A stretch of DNA of 64,000 bases. Origin: Pseudomonas sp. LD120. Its GTDB lineage: Bacteria; Pseudomonadota; Gammaproteobacteria; Pseudomonadales; Pseudomonadaceae. Shown in pieces: positions 48,772-57,573 of the stretch (within the stretch, counting starts at the first letter, position 1; each line of letters begins with the position of its first letter). The position numbers and the translations under genes are program-made. The notes beneath the pieces were generated by a model. It saw nothing but the letters and a program-made list of their open reading frames with translations, had not been told where the DNA came from and searched no databases. The DNA lies in assembly GCF_009861525.1 (NCBI RefSeq), contig NZ_WVHL01000005.1, forward strand, positions 1,674,001 to 1,738,000. The letters run 5' to 3'.

Positions 48772-50343
48772 ATGTCAGGCAAAGGAAAATTCAAGAAGCA
48801 ACTTTCTCTGGTGGACCTGACCTTTATCGGTCTGGGTGCGATTTTCGGCTCCGGCTGGCTGTTCGCCGCCAGCCATGTTTCGGCAATTGCCGGACCGGCG
48901 GGGATCTTTTCCTGGCTGCTGGGCGGGTTCGCGGTGCTGCTGCTGGGCATCGTCTATTGCGAGCTCGGCGCGGCGTTGCCCCGTGCCGGCGGCGTGGTGC
49001 GCTACCCGGTGTTTTCCCACGGACCGCTGTTGGGCTACTTGATGGGGTTCATCACCCTGATCGCCTTTTCCAGCCTGGTGGCGATCGAAGTGGTGGCCGC
49101 CCGGCAATACGCCGCAGCCTGGTTTCCGGCATTGACCCATGAAGGCAGCAGCAACCCGACGCTGATCGGTTGGCTGCTACAGTTCGCGCTGCTTTGCCTG
49201 TTTTTCTGGCTCAACTACTACAGCGTCAAGACCTTCGCCAAGTCCAACAACTTCATCAGCCTGTTCAAGTTCATCGTGCCGCTGCTGGTGATCGTGGTGT
49301 TGTTCACCTTCTTCAAGCCCGACAATTTCCACATCCAGGGCTTCGCGCCCTTCGGTCTGTCGGGGATCGAGATGGCGGTGTCGGCCGGGGGCATCATCTT
49401 TGCCTACCTGGGGCTGACGCCGATCATTTCCGTGGCCAGTGAAGTGCGCAATCCGCAGCGCACCATTCCCATCGCGCTGATTCTCTCGGTGCTGCTCTCG
49501 ACCCTGATCTACGGCCTGCTGCAACTGGCCTTCCTGGGCAGCATTCCCACGGAGATGCTGGCCAACGGCTGGAGCGGCATCAGCAAGGAATTTTCCCTGC
49601 CATACCGCGACATTGCCCTGACCCTTGGGGTCGGCTGGCTGGCCTACCTGGTGGTGGCCGACGCGGTGATCTCTCCCAGCGGCTGCGGCAACATCTACAT
49701 GAACGCCACGCCGCGGGTGGTCTATGGCTGGGCCCGCACCGGGACCTTCTTCAAGGTCTTTACCCACATCGATGAACCGTCCGGTATTCCGCGTCCAGCC
49801 TTGTGGCTAACCTTCGGTTTGTCGGTGTTCTGGACCTTGCCGTTCCCGTCCTGGGAGGCGCTGATTAACGTGGTCTCGGCAGCCCTGGTACTCAGTTACG
49901 CGGTGGCGCCCATCAGCGTCGCGGCGCTGCGCAAGAGCGCACCGGAGCTGGCGCGGCCGTTTCGGGTCAGTGCCTTTGTCGTGCTTGGCCCCGTGTCCTT
50001 CGTGATCGCCGCGTTGATTGTCTACTGGTCCGGTTGGGGCACGGTGTCCTGGCTGTTGGGCCTGCAGATTGTGATGTTCGTGATCTACCTGCTGTGTCGG
50101 CGGCTGGTGCCTACCGACCACCTGAGTCTGCGGGAACAGCTGCGTTCGTCACTGTGGCTGATCGCTTTTTATGCCCTGACCATCCTGATCTCCTACCTGG
50201 GCAGCTTCGGCGGTATCGGCGCCCTGGCTCACCCCTACGACACCCTCACCGTCACCCTGATGGCCCTGTGCATTTACACCTGGGGCGCCAACACCGGGGT
50301 GCCCGGCGCCAAGCTGGTGCTGGACGGCGACGAAGCGCAATGA
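48772..50343 (+). CDS. APC-superfamily amino-acid permease
   Basis: 523-residue inner-membrane transporter with about 12-14 helices. The first helix has the APC hallmark FIGLGAIFGSGWLFA, and later GGIIFAYLGLTPIISVASEVRNPQRTIP is the conserved helix 6 region. Longer than usual for the family because of the C-terminal helices. It lies inside the hydroxyproline locus, so it probably imports hydroxyproline or proline. The dehydrogenase gene follows by 32 nt. Confidence 0.88.
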   Translation: MSGKGKFKKQLSLVDLTFIGLGAIFGSGWLFAASHVSAIAGPAGIFSWLLGGFAVLLLGIVYCELGAALPRAGGVVRYPVFSHGPLLGYLMGFITLIAFSSLVAIEVVAARQYAAAWFPALTHEGSSNPTLIGWLLQFALLCLFFWLNYYSVKTFAKSNNFISLFKFIVPLLVIVVLFTFFKPDNFHIQGFAPFGLSGIEMAVSAGGIIFAYLGLTPIISVASEVRNPQRTIPIALILSVLLSTLIYGLLQLAFLGSIPTEMLANGWSGISKEFSLPYRDIALTLGVGWLAYLVVADAVISPSGCGNIYMNATPRVVYGWARTGTFFKVFTHIDEPSGIPRPALWLTFGLSVFWTLPFPSWEALINVVSAALVLSYAVAPISVAALRKSAPELARPFRVSAFVVLGPVSFVIAALIVYWSGWGTVSWLLGLQIVMFVIYLLCRRLVPTDHLSLREQLRSSLWLIAFYALTILISYLGSFGGIGALAHPYDTLTVTLMALCIYTWGANTGVPGAKLVLDGDEAQ

Positions 50344-50375
50344 CCGCGCCCACCTTCAAACAGACGAGGTCATCC

Positions 50376-51950
50376 ATGACTGTTACTGGACACATGCTGA
50401 TTGGCCAGACTGCCGTACTGGGTAGCCATGGGGCTATTCATGGGCTGGCCGCCGCCAGCGGCGAGGTGCTGCAACCTGCGTTCGGCGGTGCCGGCGCGGC
50501 GGACCTTGAACGCGCTTGCGCCCTGGCGGAGGCGGCGTTCGATCCTTACCGGCAAGCACCGCTTGAGCGGCGAGCGGCGTTTCTGGAAAGCATTGCCAGC
50601 CAGATTTTCGAGTTGGGCGATGAATTGCTCGAACGCTGCCAACTGGAAACCGGTTTGCCCCGGGCACGCCTGGAAGGCGAGCGTGGGCGCACGCTCGCTC
50701 AATTGCGCCTGTTTGCCAGCGTGGTCCGCGACGGCGGTTTTCTCGGGGCACGGGTCGATCCGGCGCAACCTTCGCGTACGCCGTTGCCCAGGGTTGATTT
50801 GCGCCTGCGGCAGATCGGTCTGGGACCGGTGGCGGTGTTCGGCGCGTCGAACTTTCCCTTGGCGTTTTCCGTGGCCGGCGGCGACACCGCCTCGGCCCTG
50901 GCGGCGGGGTGCCCGGTGATCGTCAAGGCGCACTCGGCCCACCCTGGCACTTCGGAACTGGTGGCCCGGGCCATCGCTCGGGCGGCCCGGCAGCAGGACA
51001 TGCCCGAGGGCGTGTTTTCACTGCTGTTCGACAGCGGCCGGAGCATCGGCCAGGGGCTGGTGGCGGATACGCGGATCAAGGCCGTGGGCTTCACCGGCTC
51101 GCGCAGCGGCGGAATGGCGCTGATGCAGATCGCCGCGGCGCGCGCCGAACCGATTCCGGTCTATGCAGAGATGAGCTCGATCAACCCGGTGCTGCTGTTG
51201 CCCCATGCCCTGGAGGAGCGTGCGGAACCGATTGCCTCGGCATTCGTTGCCTCGCTGACCCTGGGCGCCGGGCAGTTCTGCACCAACCCGGGGCTGATCC
51301 TGGGCATCGATGGGCCGGCGTTGCAGCGTTTTGAGCGGGCCGCCGCCGAGGCCCTCGGCCACGTGGCGGCGCAGACCATGCTCACGCCGGGCATTCAGCG
51401 CAGCTATGGCCAGGGCGTTGCGATGCTGGCGGCCCAGGCCCCGGTGCAGACCCTGGGGCGCGGGCTGGCGGGGCAGGGCCATCAGGCCCAAGGCGCACTG
51501 TTCGCCACTTCGGCAGAGGCCTTTATGCAGCTCCCCGCGTTGCGCGAGGAAGTCTTCGGCCCGGCTTCGCTGATCGTCCGTTGCCCGGACTTCGCCACCT
51601 TGCAGCAGGTGCTGCACCGCCTGGAAGGGCAGTTGACCATTGCCCTGCATCTGAGCGAAGGCGATCAGCCCCAGGCCCGCACCCTGCTGCCGTTGCTGGA
51701 GCGCAAGGCTGGACGGGTGCTGGTCAATGGCTTTGGCACCGGGGTCGAAGTCGCCCATGCCATGGTGCATGGCGGTCCGTTCCCGGCCACGTCCGACAGT
51801 CGCGGTACCTCGGTGGGCAGCCTGGCGATCCAGCGTTTCCTGCGCCCCGTGTGCTACCAGGATCTGCCGCAGGCGCTGTTGCCCGCCGAGCTGCGCGAGG
51901 GCAACCCGCTGCAGGTGCCGCAACTGATCGACGGTCAGTTTCCAGAGTGA
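50376..51950 (+). CDS. Alpha-ketoglutarate semialdehyde dehydrogenase
   Basis: 524 residues from the ATG at 50376. Aldehyde dehydrogenase fold with N159 (FGASNFPLAF), GFTGSRSGG for cofactor binding, E265 (YAEMSSINP) and the catalytic C302 (GAGQFCTNPG). Length of about 525 residues and the lack of the usual N-terminal motif fit the KGSADH group that oxidises 2,5-dioxovalerate to 2-oxoglutarate with NAD(P)+. Final step of the hydroxyproline route encoded here. Confidence 0.9.
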   Translation: MTVTGHMLIGQTAVLGSHGAIHGLAAASGEVLQPAFGGAGAADLERACALAEAAFDPYRQAPLERRAAFLESIASQIFELGDELLERCQLETGLPRARLEGERGRTLAQLRLFASVVRDGGFLGARVDPAQPSRTPLPRVDLRLRQIGLGPVAVFGASNFPLAFSVAGGDTASALAAGCPVIVKAHSAHPGTSELVARAIARAARQQDMPEGVFSLLFDSGRSIGQGLVADTRIKAVGFTGSRSGGMALMQIAAARAEPIPVYAEMSSINPVLLLPHALEERAEPIASAFVASLTLGAGQFCTNPGLILGIDGPALQRFERAAAEALGHVAAQTMLTPGIQRSYGQGVAMLAAQAPVQTLGRGLAGQGHQAQGALFATSAEAFMQLPALREEVFGPASLIVRCPDFATLQQVLHRLEGQLTIALHLSEGDQPQARTLLPLLERKAGRVLVNGFGTGVEVAHAMVHGGPFPATSDSRGTSVGSLAIQRFLRPVCYQDLPQALLPAELREGNPLQVPQLIDGQFPE

Positions 51951-51954
51951 TCCC

Positions 51955-51994
51955 GGGCGCGGCGGCGCTCCTTCTGGGGCGTGCCGCCGCGCCC
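51955..51994 (+). terminator. GC-rich hairpin between KGSADH and Ldh-family genes
   Basis: 12-bp perfect arms GGGCGCGGCGGC (51955-51966) and GCCGCCGCGCCC (51983-51994), loop 16 nt, no T-run, starting five bases after the stop codon. Confidence 0.5.
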
Positions 51995-52066
51995 GCCCCT
52001 GTAGTCCCTTCCATCCACCCTGACTCTCCCACAGGAGCGTTCCCCACCTGCCATAGAGGTTCTTGC

Positions 52067-53080
52067 ATGTCTGAATACATCACCCTGTCACTGGATGAAG
52101 TTCGCGCCCTGTCGTATCGGGTCCTTACCCATCACGGCCTGTCCGAGGCCCATGCACGGGCGATCGCCGAGGTCATCACCCAAGGCCAGCGTGACGAGTG
52201 CCATTCCCACGGCGTGTACCGCCTGCTGGGCTGCGTGCGCTCGGTGCGCGAGGGCAAGATCGATCCCAAGGCCGAGCCCAGCGTGCGACATGTCTCGCCC
52301 GGGGTGCTGGAAGTGGATGCGCATTACGGTTATTCCCTACTGGGCTTTCACACTGGCCTGCCGATCCTGGCGCAAAAGGCCCGTAGCCAGGGGATCGCCG
52401 CCATGGTGATCAAGCGCTGCTTCCACTTTTCCGCGCTGTGGCCGGAGGTCGAGGCGATTGCCGCCACCGGTCTGGTGGGTATGGCGATGAACCCCAGCCA
52501 CAGCTGGGTGGCCCCGGCGGGCGGGCGCCATCCGGTGTTCGGCACCAACCCCCTGGCCTTTGCCTGGCCGCGACCAGGGGGCAATCCCTTTGTCTTCGAC
52601 TTCGCCACCAGCGCCATTGCCCGGGGCGACATTGAACTGCATGCGCGCCAGGGCAAGCCGATTCCCAGCCATTGGGCCATCGATGCCCAAGGCCAACCGA
52701 CCACCGATGCCAGGGCGGCGTTGCAGGGGGCCATGCAGACCTTTGGCGGGCACAAGGGCTCGGCCCTGGCGGCGATGATCGAATTGTTGGCCGGGGCCTT
52801 GATTGGCGACCTGACCAGCGTCGAGTCCATGGCCTTCGATCAGGGCGTCGGGGCCACGCCTTGTCATGGCGAACTGGTGCTGGCTTTTGATCCCAAGGTG
52901 TTTTTGGGCGAGGGTTATCAACAGGGGCTGGAGCGGGCGGAAGGGTTGTTCGCGGCCATTGCCCAGCAGGGCGCGCGGTTGCCGTCGCAGCGGCGTTTTG
53001 AGGCCCGGGCCCGTAGCCTGGAGCAGGGGGTGCAGGTTCCCCGGGCGCTGTGGAACGATATCCAGGCCTTGCTGGCATGA
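52067..53080 (+). CDS. Ldh-family imine reductase (pyrroline/piperideine-2-carboxylate reductase-like)
   Basis: 337 residues from the ATG at 52067 (AGAGG upstream). Malate/L-sulfolactate dehydrogenase-like fold (PF02615) with ECHSHGVYRL (H48 conserved), FGTNPLAFAWPRPGG and TFGGHKGSALAAMIELLAG. In Pseudomonas DpkA/LhpD-type enzymes reduce 1-pyrroline- or 1-piperideine-2-carboxylate to L-proline or L-pipecolate with NADPH. In this locus it may salvage or detoxify the pyrroline formed by the dehydrogenase. End of the plus-strand run. Confidence 0.87.
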   Translation: MSEYITLSLDEVRALSYRVLTHHGLSEAHARAIAEVITQGQRDECHSHGVYRLLGCVRSVREGKIDPKAEPSVRHVSPGVLEVDAHYGYSLLGFHTGLPILAQKARSQGIAAMVIKRCFHFSALWPEVEAIAATGLVGMAMNPSHSWVAPAGGRHPVFGTNPLAFAWPRPGGNPFVFDFATSAIARGDIELHARQGKPIPSHWAIDAQGQPTTDARAALQGAMQTFGGHKGSALAAMIELLAGALIGDLTSVESMAFDQGVGATPCHGELVLAFDPKVFLGEGYQQGLERAEGLFAAIAQQGARLPSQRRFEARARSLEQGVQVPRALWNDIQALLA

Positions 53081-53082
53081 CG

Positions 53083-53117
53083 CCCTGGGGGCGATGGAGT
53101 GTCCATCGCCCCCAGGG
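53083..53117. terminator. Perfect 16-bp hairpin between convergent genes
   Basis: CCCTGGGGGCGATGGA (53083-53098) and TCCATCGCCCCCAGGG (53102-53117) with a 3-nt loop, three bases after the Ldh-family stop and 14 bp from the receptor stop. No U-tract, but position and strength support bidirectional termination. Confidence 0.75.
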
Positions 53118-53130
53118 GCTGCGGGTCATG

Positions 53131-55287
53131 TCAGAAGCGCAGGTTGGCCGCCAGCTCGGCGGAACGTCCAGGTGCGACGGTGGCGAACAGGCCAACGTGG
53201 GACGCGTCGTAGTAGGTCTTGTTGGCGAGGTTGAGCACGTTGAACTGCAGGTCCAGGTTCTTGTTCACGCGGTAAGCCGTCATGGCGTCGTAGCGCCAGT
53301 AGGCGTCGAGGCTGCGGGTGTTTTCATCGTTGGTGTAGCGTTTGCCCACGTAGTTGGCTCCGGCGCCGACCTTCCAGCGGTCGGTGAGCCTATAGGTGCT
53401 CCAGACCGAGCCACTGTTGGCGGCGATGAATTTTAGCTGATTGCCGTTATAGACGGACTCTGCGTCGGCGGCGTATTTCAGCGCCTTGGCATCCAGGTGG
53501 GTGTAGCCGGCCACCACTTCCCAGCGGTCGGTCAGGTGACCGGTGGTTTCCACTTCAAAGCCTTTGACTTCGACATTGCCGTCCAGGGTCGCGATGCCGG
53601 TGAGCGGATCGTAGGTGCGGGCGTTGTCTTTCTCGGTCTTGAACAGGGCGGCGGTCAGCGCCAGGCGTTCGTTGAGCAGGTCCCACTTGGTGCCCAGTTC
53701 GAGGCTGCGGCTTTTCTCCGGGGCCAGGTTACTCAACCGGCCGCCCGCCGGGCCATCGGCCCTGCCTGATTGCCCGGCGGTTTCGCCCGAGGGGTTGAAG
53801 GATGTGCCGTAGGCCAGGTAGACGCTGCCGTAGGGCACGGGCTTGAAGACGACACCGCTCTGGTAGGTCCACAGGTTGCTGCGGTTGCTTTGGCCCGGGT
53901 CACGGACGTGATAGGCGTCGTAGCGCAGGCCCAGGTTCAGGTCCCATTGCTCGTGCAGGGCGAGGGTGTCCATCACATAGAACGCGCGGTTGTTGTGTCG
54001 GGTGGTGGTGTGCTGGCCGTCGTCTCGTAGCACCGGGGCGAATGGGTCCTTGGGGTTGGGATGATGCAGGTCGCCGAGGTTGAGGCTCTTGGAGCTGGCG
54101 TAGCGATTCTTGACATCGATGCGTTCGCGGGAGAACTCCAGGCCGACGCTGTAGCGGTGGCCGATGGAACCGGTGTCGAACGAGCCGTAGAGGTCGGTCT
54201 GGTTGATCAGCGAGGTGTTGACCACGTTGCGCCCGCGCGCCGAGCGTTGCACCTGGTTGGCCTGCTCCTGCGGCGCCAGGGAGATCGGCCGGCTCATGAC
54301 GTAGTCCTGCATGCTGCGGCCTTGGCGGGTGGTGTTGCGCAGGGTCAGGTGATCATTGATGTCATGTTCCAGTTGCAGGGTGGCCAGGTCCGCCGAGGTA
54401 TTGCGGAAGTCGCGCTGGGTGAAGCCATAGAAATTGTCGCGGTCGACCTTGATCGGCTTGCCGGTGATTTCCGACACCGGGTGACCCTGGTCGGGCAGGT
54501 CGTCGGTTTGCAGGTGGTAATAGCTCAACGTGGCGCGGGTGTCGGTGTTCAGGCCGAAGGTCACGCTCGGTGCTACGCCCCAGCGCGACACTTGCACATG
54601 ATCGCGGCCGGGGGTGTCGGCTTCGTGCTTCATGGCGTTCAGGCGCAGCGCCATGTTCTGTTCGGGCTGGTACTGGTTGAGGTCGACGGTGGTGCGCCGC
54701 AGCTGATCGGTGCCCAGGGTCAGGCTGCCGGTGGTGAAGGTTTGCGCCTGGGGCACCTTGCTGATCAGGTTCAGGGTGCCGCCGGTGGAGCCCCGCCCCG
54801 AGTAGGCCGAGCCTGGGCCTTTGACGATTTCGATTTGCTCGTAGTTGAACACTTCATGGTTCATGCGCCCGACGTCGCGAATGCCGTCGATCATGATGTC
54901 GGTGCTGGCTTCGAAGCCGCGGATGAACGGACGGTCGCCCAGCGGCGTGCCGCCTTCACCTGCACCGAAGGTGATGCCCGGTGTGTTGCGCAGGGCGTCG
55001 GTCAGGCTGGACACGGCGCGTTCCTGCATCAGGGTGTCGGTGATGATGGTCACCGACTTCGGGGTTTCCCGCAGCGGCGCGGTGAACTTCACTGAGCCTG
55101 AGGTCTCGCGTTTGTAGCCAGGTGAATGCTCCCCTTGCACATGGGTCGGGGCCAGGGTGACAGGAGTCGCCTCGCTGTAAGGCTTACTGTCTTCAGGGGT
55201 AGCTCCCAGGCTGGCCTCGCTGAGGGCCATCAGACCCAAAGAGGTGGACCACAACTTCCAGGGGTGTGGGCGGACGGGATTGGACAT
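53131..55287 (-). CDS. TonB-dependent catecholate-siderophore receptor (Fiu/PiuA-like)
   Basis: 718 residues. Signal peptide, then a TonB box region (VTLAPTHVQGE), plug domain (LRNTPGITFGAGEGGTPLGD, FIRGFEASTDIMIDGIRDVG, VKGPGSAYSGRGSTGGTLNL) and a barrel ending in LAANLRF with the terminal Phe. No STN domain, so no surface signalling. The plug sequence is of the Fiu/CirA-like catecholate group, which also takes up siderophore-like antibiotics. GGAGG lies 12 bases before the ATG, and a Fur-like site lies just beyond it. Ligand not certain. Confidence 0.87.
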   Translation of the reverse strand: MSNPVRPHPWKLWSTSLGLMALSEASLGATPEDSKPYSEATPVTLAPTHVQGEHSPGYKRETSGSVKFTAPLRETPKSVTIITDTLMQERAVSSLTDALRNTPGITFGAGEGGTPLGDRPFIRGFEASTDIMIDGIRDVGRMNHEVFNYEQIEIVKGPGSAYSGRGSTGGTLNLISKVPQAQTFTTGSLTLGTDQLRRTTVDLNQYQPEQNMALRLNAMKHEADTPGRDHVQVSRWGVAPSVTFGLNTDTRATLSYYHLQTDDLPDQGHPVSEITGKPIKVDRDNFYGFTQRDFRNTSADLATLQLEHDINDHLTLRNTTRQGRSMQDYVMSRPISLAPQEQANQVQRSARGRNVVNTSLINQTDLYGSFDTGSIGHRYSVGLEFSRERIDVKNRYASSKSLNLGDLHHPNPKDPFAPVLRDDGQHTTTRHNNRAFYVMDTLALHEQWDLNLGLRYDAYHVRDPGQSNRSNLWTYQSGVVFKPVPYGSVYLAYGTSFNPSGETAGQSGRADGPAGGRLSNLAPEKSRSLELGTKWDLLNERLALTAALFKTEKDNARTYDPLTGIATLDGNVEVKGFEVETTGHLTDRWEVVAGYTHLDAKALKYAADAESVYNGNQLKFIAANSGSVWSTYRLTDRWKVGAGANYVGKRYTNDENTRSLDAYWRYDAMTAYRVNKNLDLQFNVLNLANKTYYDASHVGLFATVAPGRSAELAANLRF

Positions 55288-55310
55288 TGAGATAGAGCCT
55301 CCTTTTATTT

Positions 55311-55336
55311 GGAAGCGATTCTCATTCGAGAACTCA
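55311..55336 (-). promoter_or_regulatory. Candidate Fur box before the siderophore receptor
   Basis: On the minus strand the sequence is GAATGAGAATCGCTTCC, matching the left and central parts of the Fur consensus, 30-50 bp upstream of the receptor start. Confidence 0.6.
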
Positions 55337-55515
55337 TGTCATTCAATCAGATGGTTCTGAACAATGGTTGCGAAAAGTATAAGGGGGGGCACAGCGCAAC
55401 TGGGCATTGCTGGCTGGGTCTGCTGTGCGGGGGCGGTGTGTTTTTCTGCTGCGGGCTGTTCTGTTTTTCCACCCGCCGTTGTTTTATGGTCGACCATCGC
55501 CCCAGGAGTTCAAGG

Positions 55516-56052
55516 ATGAAGCCACACTTCGAAACCCCCAACCTGATCTTGCGCCCACGCACGCTTGAACACTTCGACGACTGCTTGCGCATGGACCTGG
55601 ACCCTGAAGTCACGCGCTTCATCCCGGGGACCTGGGACGGTGGGCAATGGCATCGGGATTTCCTGCAGTCGCGCATGACTCAGGACTTTGGCCCGCGCTG
55701 CGGTTATTGGGCGATCTTCGCCAAGAAGGCCCCGGAGGAATTGCTGGGCTGGGTGTCGTTCATTCCCTTTGACGCCGTCGGGCCGGAGCTGGAAATGGGC
55801 TGGCGCCTGGTGCGGCGGGCCTGGGGGCGAGGCGTTGCCAGCGAGGCCGCGCGGCGGATTGTCGAGCATGCGTTTGCCGATCCGGCCGTGGAGCGGATCG
55901 TCGTCGATGCCCATGTCGATAACGCGGCGTCGTTGGCGGTGGCGCGCAAGATCGGTTTTCGCTTCACCCACGAGGCCGATTTCGAGGGCTTGCCTTGCCG
56001 CTTCTTTGCAATGACTCGCGAGGGCTTCCAGCAACAAGCGGTCGCTGGCTGA
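55516..56052 (+). CDS. RimJ/RimL-type GNAT N-acetyltransferase
   Basis: 178 residues from the ATG at 55516 (AGGAG upstream); the open frame back to 55309 lies in the receptor promoter and is not used. Starts ETPNLILRPRTLEHFDD, the hallmark of RimL-like acetyltransferases, with the acetyl-CoA motif WRLVRRAWGRGVASEAARRIV and AHVDNAASLAVARKIGFRF. Acceptor unknown (N-termini of ribosomal proteins, or small molecules). Confidence 0.88.
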   Translation: MKPHFETPNLILRPRTLEHFDDCLRMDLDPEVTRFIPGTWDGGQWHRDFLQSRMTQDFGPRCGYWAIFAKKAPEELLGWVSFIPFDAVGPELEMGWRLVRRAWGRGVASEAARRIVEHAFADPAVERIVVDAHVDNAASLAVARKIGFRFTHEADFEGLPCRFFAMTREGFQQQAVAG

Positions 56053-56064
56053 GGCGCGTTCAAG

Positions 56065-56093
56065 TGCGGGGCACCGCTAGCTGGTGCCCCGCA
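56065..56093. terminator. Bidirectional hairpin between convergent genes
   Basis: TGCGGGGCACC (56065-56075) and GGTGCCCCGCA (56083-56093), 11-bp perfect arms, 7-nt loop. Lies between the GNAT gene and the small membrane-protein gene. Confidence 0.75.
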
Positions 56094-56109
56094 GGCTCGA
56101 TGATGGCCG

Positions 56110-56484
56110 TCAGAGGTGACGGCTGACCCACCACAGCACCAGGAAGGCGATTGCGGCGGCCAGGGCCGCGAGCTGGAACAGATTGATCAGGCACTTCAGG
56201 CCCAGGGGGAATTTCCGGTAGTCCTTGGCGTTCATGCCGCCGCTGCGCAGGAACAAGTGGGGCATGGCGAACATGGCGCCGATGCACAGCAGCATGAAGA
56301 AGCGGCTCAGGGGATCCTTGCCCAGGAGTGGTAGGCGGATGGCGATGACCCGGCAGCGCGCCAGGTGCCTGACCATGTCATCGAGTCTGAAATAGCCCAG
56401 GTACACCTGGATCGTCAGGGACACCAGCCCGGACATGACCACCAGGACCCAACCCGCTGTGTAGATGTCTTTGGCGTTACACAT
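56110..56484 (-). CDS. Small membrane protein, unknown
   Basis: 124 residues with three hydrophobic segments (about 9-30, 62-80 and 99-120). Central loop is basic (RHLARCRVIAIRLP, KDYRKFPLGLK). No known family. GAGGTC precedes the ATG at a short distance. Transcribed toward the GNAT gene, alone. Confidence 0.7.
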   Translation of the reverse strand: MCNAKDIYTAGWVLVVMSGLVSLTIQVYLGYFRLDDMVRHLARCRVIAIRLPLLGKDPLSRFFMLLCIGAMFAMPHLFLRSGGMNAKDYRKFPLGLKCLINLFQLAALAAAIAFLVLWWVSRHL

Positions 56485-56738
56485 ATCTCTTCAGTGACCT
56501 CCTCAAGCTTCACGACCAGGCGTTCAGCGTATTGCTCCTCCTGTGAGCCCCGGCACGCAGGGCAGCCGGCCACCATACCACCCCGGGACGCGCGGCGGGC
56601 CGGGGCAGCGGCGCGCTGGCTAGTAGCGGGCGTTGCGCAGCCGGGCCGTTGCGACCATAGGCGCGGGTTTGTCCGGGCAACATGAGACGAGTACCAAAGG
56701 TGCGGGCGAGGGCTCTGGAGTGTCCGCAGCAGGTTGTC

Positions 56739-57026
56739 CTAGAGCTTGGCGCAACGCTCGATATCGGCCTGGGTGGCGACCTGGGTGTCGATGCCCAGAC
56801 GGTATTTGCAGTAATCGATGATCATCTGCCGTTGTTCGTCGCTGAGTTTTTCCACGCGCCGGTAATCGCCGTCATTGGCGTGGATGTTGAAAAACTCCAG
56901 GCGCAGGGTCGGGGCTTGCTTGAGAAACCAGCGGGTGTGGGTTTCAGCCTCTTCCAGCTCGGTGTAGTAACCGACATTGAGCAGCAGCAACAGGATGAGG
57001 GCGAGCAGGAGCAGCAGTTTTTTCAA
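56739..57026 (-). CDS. Small single-pass membrane protein, unknown
   Basis: 95 residues from a TTG start at 57026, chosen because AAGGAG lies seven bases upstream; the open leader beyond it has no such site. Hydrophobic stretch KKLLLLLALILLLLLNVGYY serves as anchor or signal, followed by a soluble part with HTRWFLKQAP, NDGDYRRVEKLSDEQRQMIIDYCKYRLGI. Two Cys near the C-terminus (DYCKY, ERCAKL). Resembles small exported proteins widespread in Pseudomonas but family not named. Confidence 0.7.
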   Translation of the reverse strand: MKKLLLLLALILLLLLNVGYYTELEEAETHTRWFLKQAPTLRLEFFNIHANDGDYRRVEKLSDEQRQMIIDYCKYRLGIDTQVATQADIERCAKL

Positions 57027-57175
57027 GGTTCGGCTCCTTCCGTGAGCGAGGGGCGCCCAGGGCGCGGGCGGCGCATGCTTGGCTGTTTTGCGCCGTTTGG
57101 CAAGCGTCTCGGGTCGCTGGGTGGGCGCAGGCATCCTGGCCCGGGTTGCATCCGGGTTCAGCAAGCAGACAGTTG

Positions 57176-57337
57176 CCAGCTGTTAAAAAGATCGGCACGC
57201 CAAGCAGGAGCGAGGCGCTAACAGGGGGCAAATGGCTTGCTGCGGATGCACGGCAGATCGCCAAGAGTCTGTCGTGGCCAGTGGCCCGAGGCATCGGCTG
57301 GCAAGCCTCAAGGGCGATCTTCGGATCGCTCTTTTTT
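57176..57337 (+). ncRNA. Candidate small RNA ending in an orphan terminator
   Basis: A strong intrinsic terminator stands at 57310-57337: AAGGGCGATC, tetraloop TTCG, GATCGCTCTT with one G-T pair, then six T. It is strand-specific (plus). No plus-strand gene precedes it; the nearest gene upstream is on the minus strand. The 130 or so bases before the hairpin contain several complementary segments and no plausible coding sequence. The 5' end is estimated. Known Pseudomonas small RNAs (RsmX/Y/Z, CrcZ) do not match, as it lacks repeated GGA or AAnAAnAA motifs. Confidence 0.45.
57310..57337 (+). terminator. Intrinsic terminator with UUCG tetraloop
   Basis: 10-bp stem 57310-57319 / 57324-57333, loop TTCG, followed by a T-run to 57337. 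Confidence 0.88.
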
Positions 57338-57365
57338 CTGTTCATCCGGCTGCCTGGCCGAGGCT

Positions 57366-57573
57366 TCAGACCAGCCCCAGGGCATTGGGCCGCGAGTTGG
57401 GGAGCACTTCCTGCACCTGGGCGCCCGTCAGCCCTCCGGTTGTGGCCGTCGCGCCTGAGCCAGGTAATGGGCGGCGCTTGGGGCTGGGGCTTGGCGGCCT
57501 GGGCAAGGATCGGCAGGAACACGGCCAGCGCGCTCCACAGGTACAGACAACGATGCAACGTATGGGCCTGCAT
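57366..57573 (-). pseudogene. Short exported ORF interrupted by a frameshift
   Basis: An ATG at 57573 starts a good signal peptide (CLYLWSALAVFLPILAQAA) with GC-rich third positions through AKPQPQAPP. Near 57470 the codon bias moves to the next frame, which then reads TGGLTGAQVQEVLPNSRPNA and stops at 57366. Joined, this would be a secreted peptide of about 68 residues. It may be a decayed gene or a sequence error. No homologue recognised. Confidence 0.4.
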
